Shown in pieces: positions 52,543-61,575 of a stretch of 64,000 nt of DNA; within the stretch, counting starts at the first letter, position 1; each line of letters opens with the position of its first letter. Where the stretch lies: the NCBI RefSeq assembly GCF_036322705.1, contig NZ_AP027270.1:434001-498000 (forward strand), read 5' to 3'. The notes beneath the pieces are model-generated. The model searched no databases. It was not told the origin of the DNA and saw nothing but the letters and a program-made list of their open reading frames with translations. A program made the position numbers and the translations under genes. The DNA is from Maricaulis maris. Its GTDB lineage: Bacteria; Pseudomonadota; Alphaproteobacteria; Caulobacterales; Maricaulaceae.

Positions 52543-54072
52543 ATGTTCGGCAAGCGCGCCGGAGGACCGACACCCACAACTGCCCCGATGACGCCGCCCG
52601 CTGCGGCGCCAAAGGCGGAGGCGCGCCCGGATCCGGCCTCCCGCCGCGAGGCCCTGTCAGCGCCGGCATCGCGGCCTGCCGCCAAGCAGGCCGCCGCTGC
52701 AGCCGCGCCGAAGCCTGTCGCGAAGCCCGCGCCGGGTGCCTATACCGGGCCCAAGGCCGCCAAGCGGACCGTGCGCGCGGCCGAGCCCAACGGGCGCTCG
52801 GAAGAGTACTATGCGATCAAGACGACCATCTTCAACGCCCTGATCGACACCATCGACCTGGGCCAGCTGGCGCGTCTGGACAACGAGACCGCGGCCGAGG
52901 AAATCCGCGACATCGTGACCGAGATCATCTCGATCAAGAATGTTGCCATGTCGATCGCCGAGCAGGAACAGCTGCTCCAGGACATCTGTAATGATGTGCT
53001 CGGTTTTGGCCCGCTCGAGCCGCTTCTGGCCCGCGATGACATCGCCGATATCATGGTCAACGGGGCCGACAAGGTCTTCATCGAGGTCAATGGCAAGCTC
53101 GAGGAAACCAATATCCGCTTCCGCGACAATGCCCAGCTGATGAATATCTGTCAGCGGATCGTCAGCCAGGTCGGGCGTCGGGTCGATGAAAGTTCGCCGA
53201 TCTGTGACGCCCGCCTGATGGACGGTTCCCGCGTCAACGTCATCGCGCCGCCGCTGTCGCTGGATGGCCCGACGCTGACCATCCGGAAATTCAAGAAGGA
53301 CAAGCTGCAGATGCAGAACCTGGTGGAGTTCAACTCCATCACGCCGGAAGGCGCCAAGGTCCTGTCGATCATCGGCGCGTCCCGCTGCAACGTCCTGATC
53401 TCGGGCGGTACCGGTTCCGGCAAGACCACGCTGCTCAACTGCATGACCGGTTTCATCGAGGAAGACGAGCGCGTCGTGACCTGCGAGGACGCCGCCGAGC
53501 TGCAGCTGCAGCAACCGCATGTGGTGCGGCTCGAGACCCGGCCGCCGAACCTGGAAGGGTCCGGTCAGATCACCATGCGTGACCTGGTCAAGAACTGCCT
53601 GCGCATGCGTCCCGAGCGGATCATCGTGGGTGAGGTGCGTGGCCCGGAGGCCTTCGACCTGCTGCAGGCCATGAATACCGGTCACGACGGCTCGATGGGC
53701 ACCTTGCATGCCAACTCACCGCGCGAAGCCATGTCGCGGATCGAGTCGATGATCACCATGGGCGGCTATAATCTGCCGGCCCGGACCATTCGCGAGATGA
53801 TTGTCGGCTCGATCGACGTCATCATCCAGGCGGCCCGCCTGCGCGACGGCTCCCGCAAAATCACCCACATTACCGAAGTGATCGGCATGGAAGGCGATGT
53901 GATCGTCACGCAGGATCTCTTCCTGTACGAGATCAAGGGCGAGGACGAGCACGGCAATATCATCGGCCAGCATGCCTCGACCGGAATTGCGCGTCCCAAA
54001 TTCTGGGACCGGGCCCGCTATTTTGGTCTGGAACGTGAGCTCGCCAACGCCCTCGACGCGTCGGAGGCCTGA
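52543..54072 (+). CDS. cpaF: Tad pilus assembly ATPase
   Basis: 509 aa. An Ala/Pro-rich flexible N-terminus (about residues 1-75), then the secretion ATPase core: [25 protein letters not shown], Walker [13 protein letters not shown] at about 288, Asp box CEDAAELQL, Walker [37 protein letters not shown]. Cytoplasmic hexameric motor for pilus extension and retraction. Seven nt after cpaE. Confidence 0.96.
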   Translation: MFGKRAGGPTPTTAPMTPPAAAPKAEARPDPASRREALSAPASRPAAKQAAAAAAPKPVAKPAPGAYTGPKAAKRTVRAAEPNGRSEEYYAIKTTIFNALIDTIDLGQLARLDNETAAEEIRDIVTEIISIKNVAMSIAEQEQLLQDICNDVLGFGPLEPLLARDDIADIMVNGADKVFIEVNGKLEETNIRFRDNAQLMNICQRIVSQVGRRVDESSPICDARLMDGSRVNVIAPPLSLDGPTLTIRKFKKDKLQMQNLVEFNSITPEGAKVLSIIGASRCNVLISGGTGSGKTTLLNCMTGFIEEDERVVTCEDAAELQLQQPHVVRLETRPPNLEGSGQITMRDLVKNCLRMRPERIIVGEVRGPEAFDLLQAMNTGHDGSMGTLHANSPREAMSRIESMITMGGYNLPARTIREMIVGSIDVIIQAARLRDGSRKITHITEVIGMEGDVIVTQDLFLYEIKGEDEHGNIIGQHASTGIARPKFWDRARYFGLERELANALDASEA

Positions 54073-54076
54073 CGCG

Positions 54077-55072
54077 ATGAACGGTGATCTGGCCTTCATT
54101 CTCGCTGCCGCGGCCGCCTTCATGGCGGTCGGGGGAGTTGGCTGGGTTGCGGTCGGTGCGGCCGGCGATGCGCAGTCCAAGAAGCGCATCAACCGCGCCG
54201 TCGGCCCGGGCAGCTTGCAGCGCGGCCGCCGGCACACATCAGCGCTCGATCAGGCCGCCCAGCGCAAACGGCAGGTCCAGGAATCGCTCAAGGATCTCGA
54301 GCAGCGTCAGCGCGACCGGCACAAGAAGTCACTCAGTATCAAGGCCCGCATCCAGCAGGCCGGCATGTCCTTTACGCCGGCCGTGTTCTGGATGGTGTCG
54401 GCCGGCATGGCCGTCGGGGGCCTCCTGATCGCCTTCATCACCGGCCAGAACCTCTATGTTACCGCCGCAATCGGTGTGATCTCCGGGCTTGGACTGCCGC
54501 GCTGGTGGCTCGGCTTTCTGCGCGGGCGACGCCAGAAACAGTTCTCGGCCGAGTTCGCCAACGCGCTCGACGTCATTACCCGCGGCGTCAAATCCGGCCT
54601 TCCGCTCAATGAGTGTCTGAAAATCCTCGCCCATGAGAGCCCGGAGCCGGTTCGGACCGAGTTCGAGAAGCTGGTCGAGGGCATTGCCGTTGGCGTCGCC
54701 CTTCCCGATGGCCTCGATCGCATGTGCGAGCGCATGCCGCTGCCGGAGCTGAACTTCTTCCGGACGGTTCTGATCATCCAGCAGAAGACCGGTGGCAATC
54801 TGGCGGAAACGCTCGGCAATCTCTCCACCGTGCTGCGCTCGCGCAAGATGATGCGCGAAAAGATCGGGGCGCTGTCCTCGGAGGCCAAGTCCTCGGCCGC
54901 CATCATCGGCTCTCTGCCGCCCGGCGTGCTCGGCATCGTCTATGCGACAACCCCGTCCTACATGGGCCAGATGTTCACCGATCCGACCGGCCAGCTCATG
55001 CTGCTCGGTGGCGTCACCTGGATGTTCATCGGCATCATGGTCATGCGCGGCATGATCAACTTCAAGATCTGA
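54077..55072 (+). CDS. tadB: Tad inner-membrane platform protein TadB
   Basis: 331 aa from the ATG at 54077. An N-terminal membrane helix (LAFILAAAAAFMAVGGVGWVAVG), a basic cytoplasmic stretch, then a T2SS-F domain (FANALDVITRGVKSGLPLNECLKILAHES, LIIQQKTGGNLAETLGNLSTVLRSRKMMREKI) and C-terminal helices. GspF-like partner of CpaF (CpaG in Caulobacter nomenclature). Confidence 0.93.
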   Translation: MNGDLAFILAAAAAFMAVGGVGWVAVGAAGDAQSKKRINRAVGPGSLQRGRRHTSALDQAAQRKRQVQESLKDLEQRQRDRHKKSLSIKARIQQAGMSFTPAVFWMVSAGMAVGGLLIAFITGQNLYVTAAIGVISGLGLPRWWLGFLRGRRQKQFSAEFANALDVITRGVKSGLPLNECLKILAHESPEPVRTEFEKLVEGIAVGVALPDGLDRMCERMPLPELNFFRTVLIIQQKTGGNLAETLGNLSTVLRSRKMMREKIGALSSEAKSSAAIIGSLPPGVLGIVYATTPSYMGQMFTDPTGQLMLLGGVTWMFIGIMVMRGMINFKI

Positions 55073-55079
55073 GGCGGGC

Positions 55080-56075
55080 ATGTTCGGCATTGGCTTCACC
55101 GATATACGCGATTTCCTGACCGACCCGGCGTCCCTGATTGCCCTGCTGGCGGCCGCTCTGGTCTTCGCGACGATCGTGACGCTGTCGGCTCCCGCGATGA
55201 GCACCGACCGGCTCGACAAGCGGATCAAGTCGGTCAACAACCGCCGCGAGGAAATGCGCCGCAAGAACCGCGAGGCCCTGGAGGCCAATGCGCGGGGCGG
55301 GAAGGGATCGATCCGTGGCGCCGAGGCCAAGGGGCTGGTCCACACCGTCGTCGATGCGCTCAACCTGCAAAAGGCCTTCGAAGACCCGGCATTGCAGGAA
55401 AAGCTCGCCCAGGCCGGGATGCGGGGCAGCCGGCCGGCGGTCACCTTCTATTTCTTCCGCCTGCTCTCGCCCTTCATCCTGTTCGGCATGGCCCTGTTCT
55501 ATGTCTTCATGATCAATGATTTCGGCCTGCCGCAGGTCACCCGCGTGTGTTTCTCCTTCGGGCTCGGCCTGCTGGGCTATTACGCGCCGAACCTCTACCT
55601 TTCCAATCTCGCTGCGAAGCGCCAGCAGTCGATCATGGGTGCCTTCCCGGATGCGCTGGACCTGTTGTTGATCTGTGTCGAAAGCGGCATGTCGATCGAG
55701 GCGGCCTTCCACAAGGTGTCCAGCGAGGTTGGTTCGCAGTCCATTGAACTGGCTGAAGAATTGTCGCTCACCACCGCCGAGCTCTCCTATCTGCAGGAGC
55801 GGCGGGCGGCCTATGAGAACCTCGCCAAACGGACCAACCACCCCGGCGTCAAGGCGGTGGTGACCTCGCTCATCCAGGCGGAGCGTTATGGTACACCGCT
55901 GGGACAGGCGCTGCGCGTCATGGCGAAGGAAAACCGCGACATGCGACTGGCGGCAGCCGAGAAGAAGGCGGCGTCCCTGCCGGCCAAGCTGACCGTGCCG
56001 ATGATTGTGTTCTTCCTGCCGGTCTTGTTCGTGGTCATCCTCGGCCCGGCCATCATCCGCATCAATAGCATGTGA
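55080..56075 (+). CDS. tadC: Tad inner-membrane platform protein TadC
   Basis: 331 aa. N-terminal helix (SLIALLAAALVFATIVTLS), cytoplasmic region, then a T2SS-F domain (GAFPDALDLLLICVESGMSIEAAFHKVSSE, LIQAERYGTPLGQALRVMAKENRDMR) and a terminal helix pair. Pairs with TadB as the second platform subunit (CpaH). Starts 7 nt after tadB. Confidence 0.93.
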   Translation: MFGIGFTDIRDFLTDPASLIALLAAALVFATIVTLSAPAMSTDRLDKRIKSVNNRREEMRRKNREALEANARGGKGSIRGAEAKGLVHTVVDALNLQKAFEDPALQEKLAQAGMRGSRPAVTFYFFRLLSPFILFGMALFYVFMINDFGLPQVTRVCFSFGLGLLGYYAPNLYLSNLAAKRQQSIMGAFPDALDLLLICVESGMSIEAAFHKVSSEVGSQSIELAEELSLTTAELSYLQERRAAYENLAKRTNHPGVKAVVTSLIQAERYGTPLGQALRVMAKENRDMRLAAAEKKAASLPAKLTVPMIVFFLPVLFVVILGPAIIRINSM

Positions 56076-56137
56076 CGAATCCGTTCTGGCGCGCTACTTG
56101 AATAGCCAGGTGGATGTTGAACAGGTGGACACAGCCC

Positions 56138-56647
56138 ATGTTTTCCGGGCGCAAGACAGCCGAAAAGCTCCGCGAGGAAATCCGCAGCGCCGATGCCGCT
56201 GTGGGTGAGGCGATGAGCGCGCTGGCTGCCAGTGATATCGACGCCGCCCGCAAGGCGCTGTCGCACGCGCCGAAAACCCATTTCGTCGACATGGGATGGA
56301 AGGTCGCGCTGGCCGCCGCGATGATCGAGTTGAAGGCGGGCAAGCGCAAGCCGGGCCTGCAAAAGCTGATCGCCGTCTGTTCACGCCTCGAAGACACCTC
56401 GCTGTCCCGGGATGACAAGAATTATCTCCACCTGTACGCTCTCTATCGCGGCAGTGAAGCCAGCAAGGATGGTCGTGCGCCGGTCGAGCTGCGCGAGCTG
56501 GTCGAGGATTTCCGCTTCGATCACACGCTGGTGACGCCGTTGCTGCGCAAGGATTTCCCGCTCAAGGTGGTTGATGACATCGAGGTCGCGCCGCCACCGC
56601 CGCCACCGCCTCCGCCGCCGCCGCCGGTTCCCAGCGAACCGGGCTGA
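56138..56647 (+). CDS. tad-locus helical-repeat protein with polyproline tail
   Basis: 169 aa from the ATG at 56138, behind AGGTGG; an ATG at 56114 is also in frame. No signal peptide. Helices with TPR-like spacing (SAALAASDIDAARKALSHAPK, VALAAAMIELKAGKRKPGLQKLIAVCSRL) are followed by an uninterrupted run of 12 prolines near residues 150-162. Not a protein family I recognise. Its position 62 nt after tadC suggests an accessory cytoplasmic role in the pilus system. Confidence 0.7.
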   Translation: MFSGRKTAEKLREEIRSADAAVGEAMSALAASDIDAARKALSHAPKTHFVDMGWKVALAAAMIELKAGKRKPGLQKLIAVCSRLEDTSLSRDDKNYLHLYALYRGSEASKDGRAPVELRELVEDFRFDHTLVTPLLRKDFPLKVVDDIEVAPPPPPPPPPPPPVPSEPG

Positions 56648-56729
56648 TATTTTCCCCTCACGCTGGCGCTCGTACTTGCGCTAAAATGATGACGAGCGAG
56701 GCGACGATGCCGGTCTGCGGGATCACACA

Positions 56730-57167
56730 ATGAAGATAACACGCGCGGCTGCGCTGTACTGGGGAACCGTTCTGCTTTGCGGATACGGGGCGTTCACCTA
56801 TGGCCGCTGGGCTGTTCTCGAACTCCTGGTGCGAACCCGCACCTGGCCCTCTGAGTGGTTCAGTTTTGACGCCTATGGTTATGTGGCCAGCATGTCGGTC
56901 GCGCAGGAAGTGGTTTTCTGGATCGCGGTGATTCTCGCGGTGGCGGCGCTGGTCATGTTGTTGCGGCGTTCGAAATGGTCCGCCTTCGCTTATGGCGGGT
57001 TCTTCATGGTGTCGCTGGTCGACTGGCTGATGCTGGTCGGCAACCCGTTCATCGGCATGGGCATGAACGGCTATCTGGGGGTGACCGTCAATGTCATCGC
57101 CCTGTCGGCCGTGGTCATGATCACCGTGCTGGGTGTTCTCGGGACGCCCCCGCCCCGCCGGTCCTAG
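56730..57167 (+). CDS. small polytopic membrane protein of unknown function
   Basis: 145 aa. About four hydrophobic segments (AALYWGTVLLCGYGAFTY, VVFWIAVILAVAALVMLL, FAYGGFFMVSLVDWLMLVG, GVTVNVIALSAVVMITVLGVL). No motif or family recognised. Its last 4 nt overlap the end of the opposite-strand tadD gene. Confidence 0.65.
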   Translation: MKITRAAALYWGTVLLCGYGAFTYGRWAVLELLVRTRTWPSEWFSFDAYGYVASMSVAQEVVFWIAVILAVAALVMLLRRSKWSAFAYGGFFMVSLVDWLMLVGNPFIGMGMNGYLGVTVNVIALSAVVMITVLGVLGTPPPRRS

Positions 57168-57958
57168 TTCTCGCGAACGGCATCATACCGCCGCCGCGAT
57201 GTCAGCATGGCGCGGATATAGGCCATATTGGCCTCCGCCATCTGCGGCGAGACATCGACGCGGGCCAGTTCCTCGGCTTCGGCGAAGCGGCCCTGCAGGG
57301 CAATCACCAGGGCCAGATTCTGGCGCACGGTGGCGTCGGCACCGGGACGGACCATGGCTTCGCGCAGCATGCGCTCGGCTGTGTCCGGTTCGCCCATCGT
57401 CACATAGGACATGGCGAGGTTCGACAGGATCGAGGGTTGCCCCGGCGACAGGGTCAGGGCGTCGCGAAAGGCGCCGCGCGCGGCTTCGCTCTGACCGGCC
57501 TGTTCGAGGGCGATGCCGAGGGCATTCATGATCTGCCAGTTCGTGGCGTCGATCTGGCTGGCCCGGCGCAGTGATTCGACACCGGCTGCCCCGCGACCGG
57601 CGGCAGCAAGGGCGGTGCCGTGGGCCAGCAGGAGATCGGCATTGTCGGGGTAGAGCGCGAGCGTCTGCCGGGCGACTTCGCTGGCGCGCTGGTAATTGCC
57701 AAGCTGGCGAAGGGTGCGAGAAAGTTCCAGCGCCGCTTCAAGGTCGGACGGGTTGAGCTCGTGCGCTTCGGCCCAGAACGCCGCCTGGGTCAGCACATCC
57801 TGGCTGCGCACGGCCTGGCGCTCGCTGGCCGAGGCCGGCACGATGCTGTTGGCGTTCATCGAGTCGATGACGGCCTGTTCCTGTTCGGTCGGCGCGGTGG
57901 TCGCGCAGGACGCGAGAAGGAGCGCGCTGATCGGAGCGAGAGCGAAGACATTACGCAT
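57164..57958 (-). CDS. tadD: TPR lipoprotein TadD
   Basis: 264 aa from the ATG at 57958; the open frame continues far upstream but only as an antisense artefact of the aminopeptidase gene. Lipoprotein signal FALAPISALLLASC. Five or so tetratricopeptide repeats (for example NWQIMNALGIALEQAGQSEAARGAFRDAL and PSILSNLAMSYVTMGEPDTAERML). TadD-type lipoproteins assist pilus secretin assembly. Faces away from the main tad operon. Confidence 0.9.
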   Translation of the reverse strand: MRNVFALAPISALLLASCATTAPTEQEQAVIDSMNANSIVPASASERQAVRSQDVLTQAAFWAEAHELNPSDLEAALELSRTLRQLGNYQRASEVARQTLALYPDNADLLLAHGTALAAAGRGAAGVESLRRASQIDATNWQIMNALGIALEQAGQSEAARGAFRDALTLSPGQPSILSNLAMSYVTMGEPDTAERMLREAMVRPGADATVRQNLALVIALQGRFAEAEELARVDVSPQMAEANMAYIRAMLTSRRRYDAVREN

Positions 57959-58060
57959 GGTATGAACCGGGCCACTGTTAAGCATGACTTGAATCTGGGC
58001 TGTGCCGGTCAAGAATGCGTTAATCCGCCCGATCCCTTCGGGTCCATGAAAGGAAGTGCC

Positions 58061-59425
58061 ATGACCGCCCTGATCCAGACCGCTCCCAATGCCCGCATGC
58101 TGCGCCTCGTCGGCGAGGCCGACGCGGCTGCGGTGATCGCCGATCTGCCCGCTGATCAGCGCGGCCTCGGGGCCGGTTTCAAGGGTAAGCCGGGGCAAAT
58201 CGTGCTGCTGCCCGACGGCGGTGAGGCGTCGGCCCTGTTGGGCATCGGCAGCGGCAAGGACGCTTTCGTCCTCGGCGCGGCGCCGTTGACCCTGCCGGAA
58301 GGCGACTGGCAGATCGAGGCGCTGCCCGCGGCGATGGATGCGACCCTCGCCACGACCGCCTGGGGACTGGGGAGCTACAGCTTCACCACCTACAAGCCGG
58401 CGCCGCGCGAGGCCGCCCGCCTGGTCGCGCCGGAAGGTGCCGACCTTGAGGAAGCCCGCTCGATTGTCCGCGCGGTCCATCTGACCCGTGACCTCGTCAA
58501 TACGCCGGCTGACCGGATGGGGCCGGAAGGGCTCGAGGCTGCCTTCCGCGCTCTGGCCGAGACGTTTGGCGCGACCGTCCGGGTCACCCGCGGCGATGAT
58601 CTGCTGGCCCAGAACTACCCGATGATCCACGCGGTCGGCCGGGCCGCCGGCGAAGCGCCGCGCCTGCTCGAACTGGAATGGGGCGAGGCGGACCATCCGC
58701 GTGTGGCGATTGTCGGCAAGGGCGTCTGTTTCGACTCTGGCGGTCTCGACATCAAGGCCGCTCAATTCATGCGTCTGATGAAGAAGGACATGGGCGGTGC
58801 GGCGAATGCCATGGGGCTGGCCCGTATGATCATGGCCGGCAAGCTGCCGGTCCGTCTGCACCTGCTGGTCCCGGCGGTCGAGAACGCGATCGGCGCCGAC
58901 GCTTTCCGGCCCGGCGACATCCTCGACTCCCGCAAGGGCCTCACGGTCGAGATCGACAATACCGATGCCGAGGGCCGACTGGTGCTGGGTGACGCGCTGG
59001 CGCGGGCGACCGAGGAGCCGTGCGATCTCCTGCTCGATTTCGCGACCCTGACCGGGGCAGCCCGTGTCGCCCTTGGACCTGAAGTCGCGCCTTTCTATAC
59101 CGATGATGATGGCGTCGCCGAAGCCTTGGCCAAGTGTGCGGGGGCTGTGTCCGACCCGGTCTGGCGGATGCCACTCTGGGACGGCTATGAAAGCGAAATG
59201 GACGGCGAGATCTCGGATCTGGTGAACAGCGCCGCCACACCGATGGCCGGCTCGATCACTGCGGCCCTCTTCCTGCGCCGCTTTGTCGGTGATGCGCGCT
59301 GGGTCCATTTCGACATTTTCGCGTGGAACCCCAAGCCGCGCCCCGGTCGCCCGAAAGGCGGCGACATGCACGCCGCGCGCGCCGTTTACCAAATGCTCAA
59401 GGAGCGATTCCAGAATAAGGGCTGA
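58061..59425 (+). CDS. M17-family leucyl aminopeptidase
   Basis: 454 aa from the ATG at 58061, behind AAGGAAG. C-terminal catalytic domain with the two-metal site: VGKGVCFDSGGLDIKAAQFM, KKDMGGAANAMGLARM and the signature NTDAEGRLVLGDAL. The N-terminal domain is short and divergent (as in PepB-like members). Cytoplasmic release of N-terminal residues. It is close to NlpC/P60 and cytochrome genes but not obviously co-regulated. Confidence 0.93.
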   Translation: MTALIQTAPNARMLRLVGEADAAAVIADLPADQRGLGAGFKGKPGQIVLLPDGGEASALLGIGSGKDAFVLGAAPLTLPEGDWQIEALPAAMDATLATTAWGLGSYSFTTYKPAPREAARLVAPEGADLEEARSIVRAVHLTRDLVNTPADRMGPEGLEAAFRALAETFGATVRVTRGDDLLAQNYPMIHAVGRAAGEAPRLLELEWGEADHPRVAIVGKGVCFDSGGLDIKAAQFMRLMKKDMGGAANAMGLARMIMAGKLPVRLHLLVPAVENAIGADAFRPGDILDSRKGLTVEIDNTDAEGRLVLGDALARATEEPCDLLLDFATLTGAARVALGPEVAPFYTDDDGVAEALAKCAGAVSDPVWRMPLWDGYESEMDGEISDLVNSAATPMAGSITAALFLRRFVGDARWVHFDIFAWNPKPRPGRPKGGDMHAARAVYQMLKERFQNKG

Positions 59426-59458
59426 TCAACCCGATCAGGCCGCCCCTGGAGTTTCGTC

Positions 59459-59860
59459 ATGCCGTCACAGGCGATGACATCGCTTGAGATGATGCGTCGC
59501 GTGTCCGCGGACGCTGTCCGCGGGGCTGCGGCCGATCTGACCGCGCGGCAATTCGCCTTGCTGCTCGCCATTTTCATGAAGCCGGGACCGCATGCGATCC
59601 GGGATCTCGCGCGTCAGCTCGACCTGCCCAAGCCGGCCGTCACCCGGGCGCTTGACGTGCTCGAACGCCAGGGTTTTGTGCGGCGCAAGCGCGATCGCGC
59701 GGACGGGCGCGATGTTTCGGTGCATCGCACTGTAAAGGGAGCGGTTTTCCTGTACGATTATGGCGAAGCCGTCGCTCATCGTGCCGAGGAAACGCGTTCA
59801 TGTCCCAGCTGGATCCCCGTCTTACGCCAGCCCGCCCCGATCTCGCCGCCACTGAATTGA
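59459..59860 (+). CDS. MarR-family transcriptional regulator
   Basis: 133 aa. Winged helix: FALLLAIFMKPGPHAIRDLARQLDLPKPAVTRALDVLERQGFVRRKRDRADGRDVSVHRTVKGAVFLYDYG. Helices before and after the wing are shorter than in classical dimeric MarR proteins. ATG behind GGAG. The last 61 nt overlap the start of the NlpC/P60 gene, implying translational coupling; the target is unknown. Confidence 0.8.
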   Translation: MPSQAMTSLEMMRRVSADAVRGAAADLTARQFALLLAIFMKPGPHAIRDLARQLDLPKPAVTRALDVLERQGFVRRKRDRADGRDVSVHRTVKGAVFLYDYGEAVAHRAEETRSCPSWIPVLRQPAPISPPLN

Positions 59861-60651
59861 AGGGCCGCGTCGAGGCGGAGCGCTATGTCGATCCGGTTGA
59901 CTATCAGGTCGTCATTCCGGCGGCGCCGATCCGCAAATCCGCCGACGCCCATGCGGCAATGGACGATCAGCTCCTCGCCGGTGAAGTCTTTGCCGTGCTG
60001 GAGACGGTGGATGGCTGGGCCTGGGGCTTCTCGCGCGCCGACGGCTATGTCGGCTGGGTCGATCTCGCCGGCCTGTCTGCCGAAATCCATCCGGTCGACC
60101 GCCAGGTCAGCGTGTTGCGCACCTATGCCTTCAGCGAACCGAGCATCAAGACCGCGCCCAACCATTTGCTCAGCCTCAATGCCCGCTTCCGGGCCGGCCG
60201 TCGCGACGGGCGCTTTGTCGAGGCTGTCGGGCTGGGCTGGGTGATCGAGGCCCATACGGCGCCGATTGGCGAGACCGCCGGAGATTTCGTGGCGGTGGCC
60301 GAGGCCTTCCTCGGCGCGCCCTATCTGTGGGGCGGCAAGGAGAGCCTCGGGCTGGACTGCTCCGGGCTTGTGCAAATGGCGCTGCAGGCTGCCGGTCAGA
60401 TCATGCCGCGGGATGCGGACCAGCAGGAGGCTGCGCTGGCGGCGGCCTGGTCAGATGTCACGGGAGTTTCCGAGCGTCAGCGCGGCGATATCGTGTTCTG
60501 GCCCGGCCATGTCGGCATCATGACCGATAGCGAGCATCTGTTGCACGCCAATGCCAGCACCATGGATGTTACGCTGGAGCCCTTTGTCGAAGCCGAGGCC
60601 CGGATCCGGGCGGCTGAAAATCCTGTCCGGGCGATCTACCGACCGGTTTGA
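59800..60651 (+). CDS. NlpC/P60-family cell-wall hydrolase with SH3 domain
   Basis: 283 aa, ATG behind GAGGAAA. An N-terminal SH3-like region (about residues 40-110, AAPIRKSADAHAAMDDQLLAGEVFAVLE) is followed by the NlpC/P60 papain-like domain with Cys187 in GLDCSGLVQ and His237 in GHVGIM, plus a third polar residue near LLHANA. Likely cuts peptidoglycan stem peptides between D-Glu and the diamino acid. No signal peptide is visible, so it may act on recycled peptides in the cytoplasm or use another export route. Confidence 0.9.
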   Translation: MSQLDPRLTPARPDLAATELKGRVEAERYVDPVDYQVVIPAAPIRKSADAHAAMDDQLLAGEVFAVLETVDGWAWGFSRADGYVGWVDLAGLSAEIHPVDRQVSVLRTYAFSEPSIKTAPNHLLSLNARFRAGRRDGRFVEAVGLGWVIEAHTAPIGETAGDFVAVAEAFLGAPYLWGGKESLGLDCSGLVQMALQAAGQIMPRDADQQEAALAAAWSDVTGVSERQRGDIVFWPGHVGIMTDSEHLLHANASTMDVTLEPFVEAEARIRAAENPVRAIYRPV

Positions 60652-60700
60652 GTATCGGCCGGGTGGTCGCCGCGAGGTCAGGGTCGGCTCCCCGCGCAAG

Positions 60701-60729
60701 AAAAAAGCCCCGGCCAATGACCGGGGCTT
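60701..60729 (-). terminator. rho-independent terminator of the cytochrome gene
   Basis: AAGCCCCGG (60705-60713) pairs with CCGGGGCTT (60721-60729); the A-tract at 60701-60706 gives the U-run on the minus strand. It may also stop the opposite NlpC/P60 transcript. Confidence 0.85.
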
Positions 60730-60753
60730 GATTCTGTCCGCTGGAGGCGAAGC

Positions 60754-61425
60754 CTACTGGCCGTCGCCTTCCGGCATGTCCTGGGCGGTTTCGCCCATGT
60801 CTTCAGCATCGTCCGACATCGTGCCCATGGCGTCGTCGACATCGTCTTCCGATTCCATCTCGGCCAGCGGGGCCGGCAGCGGCATCGGATTGTCCGACAG
60901 CGAGCGGAGATAGGCGATCAGCTCATGACGGGTATCGTCATTGCCGAGGCCGCGGAACGACATCGCCGTACCCGGAGCGTAGCCGGCCGGATTTTCGATG
61001 AAGGCGTCAAGCGCCGCATAGGTCCAGCTGCCTTCGAGGCCCTGCAGGGCGCCGGAATAGCTGAACCCGGCATGGTTGGCGATGTCGGCGCCGACAACAC
61101 CCCAGAGATTCGGGCCCACGCCATTGGCGCCGCCCTGCTCGAAGGAGTGACAGGCTGCACAGCGGCGGGCCGCGCGCTCACCGGCGCCGATATCGGCGGA
61201 AGCGAGGACGAGGCCGTAATCAGTCGGGCCTTCTTCGACCACAGCTTCGCTGCTGGCACCGCTTTCAAGCGCAGCCCAGTCAACCGGGTAAGCCGTGTTC
61301 TCGGCCGTCAGTTCGTCTGCGGCGTGCGACGGAACCAGGAGATGCCCCAGTTCGGTGATCGCCAGGACACCCAGCACTGTTGCAAGCACGACGCCGGCAA
61401 CCTTGTTCCAGAAGAGTTCGCCCAT
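60754..61425 (-). CDS. membrane-anchored class I cytochrome c
   Basis: 223 aa from the ATG at 61425. One N-terminal membrane anchor (VAGVVLATVLGVLAITELGHLL), then a monohaem domain: haem-binding CAACH (Cys89, Cys92, His93), NGVGPNLWGVVGADIANHAGFSYSGAL, and the axial Met in GTAMSF. An acidic, Met/Asp-rich tail follows. Resembles CycM/cytochrome c552 of alphaproteobacteria, which carries electrons between the bc1 complex and terminal oxidases. Confidence 0.93.
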   Translation of the reverse strand: MGELFWNKVAGVVLATVLGVLAITELGHLLVPSHAADELTAENTAYPVDWAALESGASSEAVVEEGPTDYGLVLASADIGAGERAARRCAACHSFEQGGANGVGPNLWGVVGADIANHAGFSYSGALQGLEGSWTYAALDAFIENPAGYAPGTAMSFRGLGNDDTRHELIAYLRSLSDNPMPLPAPLAEMESEDDVDDAMGTMSDDAEDMGETAQDMPEGDGQ

Positions 61426-61575
61426 GGACGCCCCCAAATTCAATCAGGTTGAAAAATCGACTTGTGTTTGGCACGGGCCGCGCGGACAGGCAACACCGCA
61501 ACGCGCTCTTGTGCATGCGTTATCACGACGCACGGGCAGTTTTGCACGGGATAGCGGTTCTCGGTGAGACCCCGA

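Noticed and set aside
57959-59392. N-terminal extension of the TadD frame across the aminopeptidase gene
   Set aside because: The lipoprotein signal at 57958 marks the true start; upstream residues are antisense to a conserved M17 peptidase.
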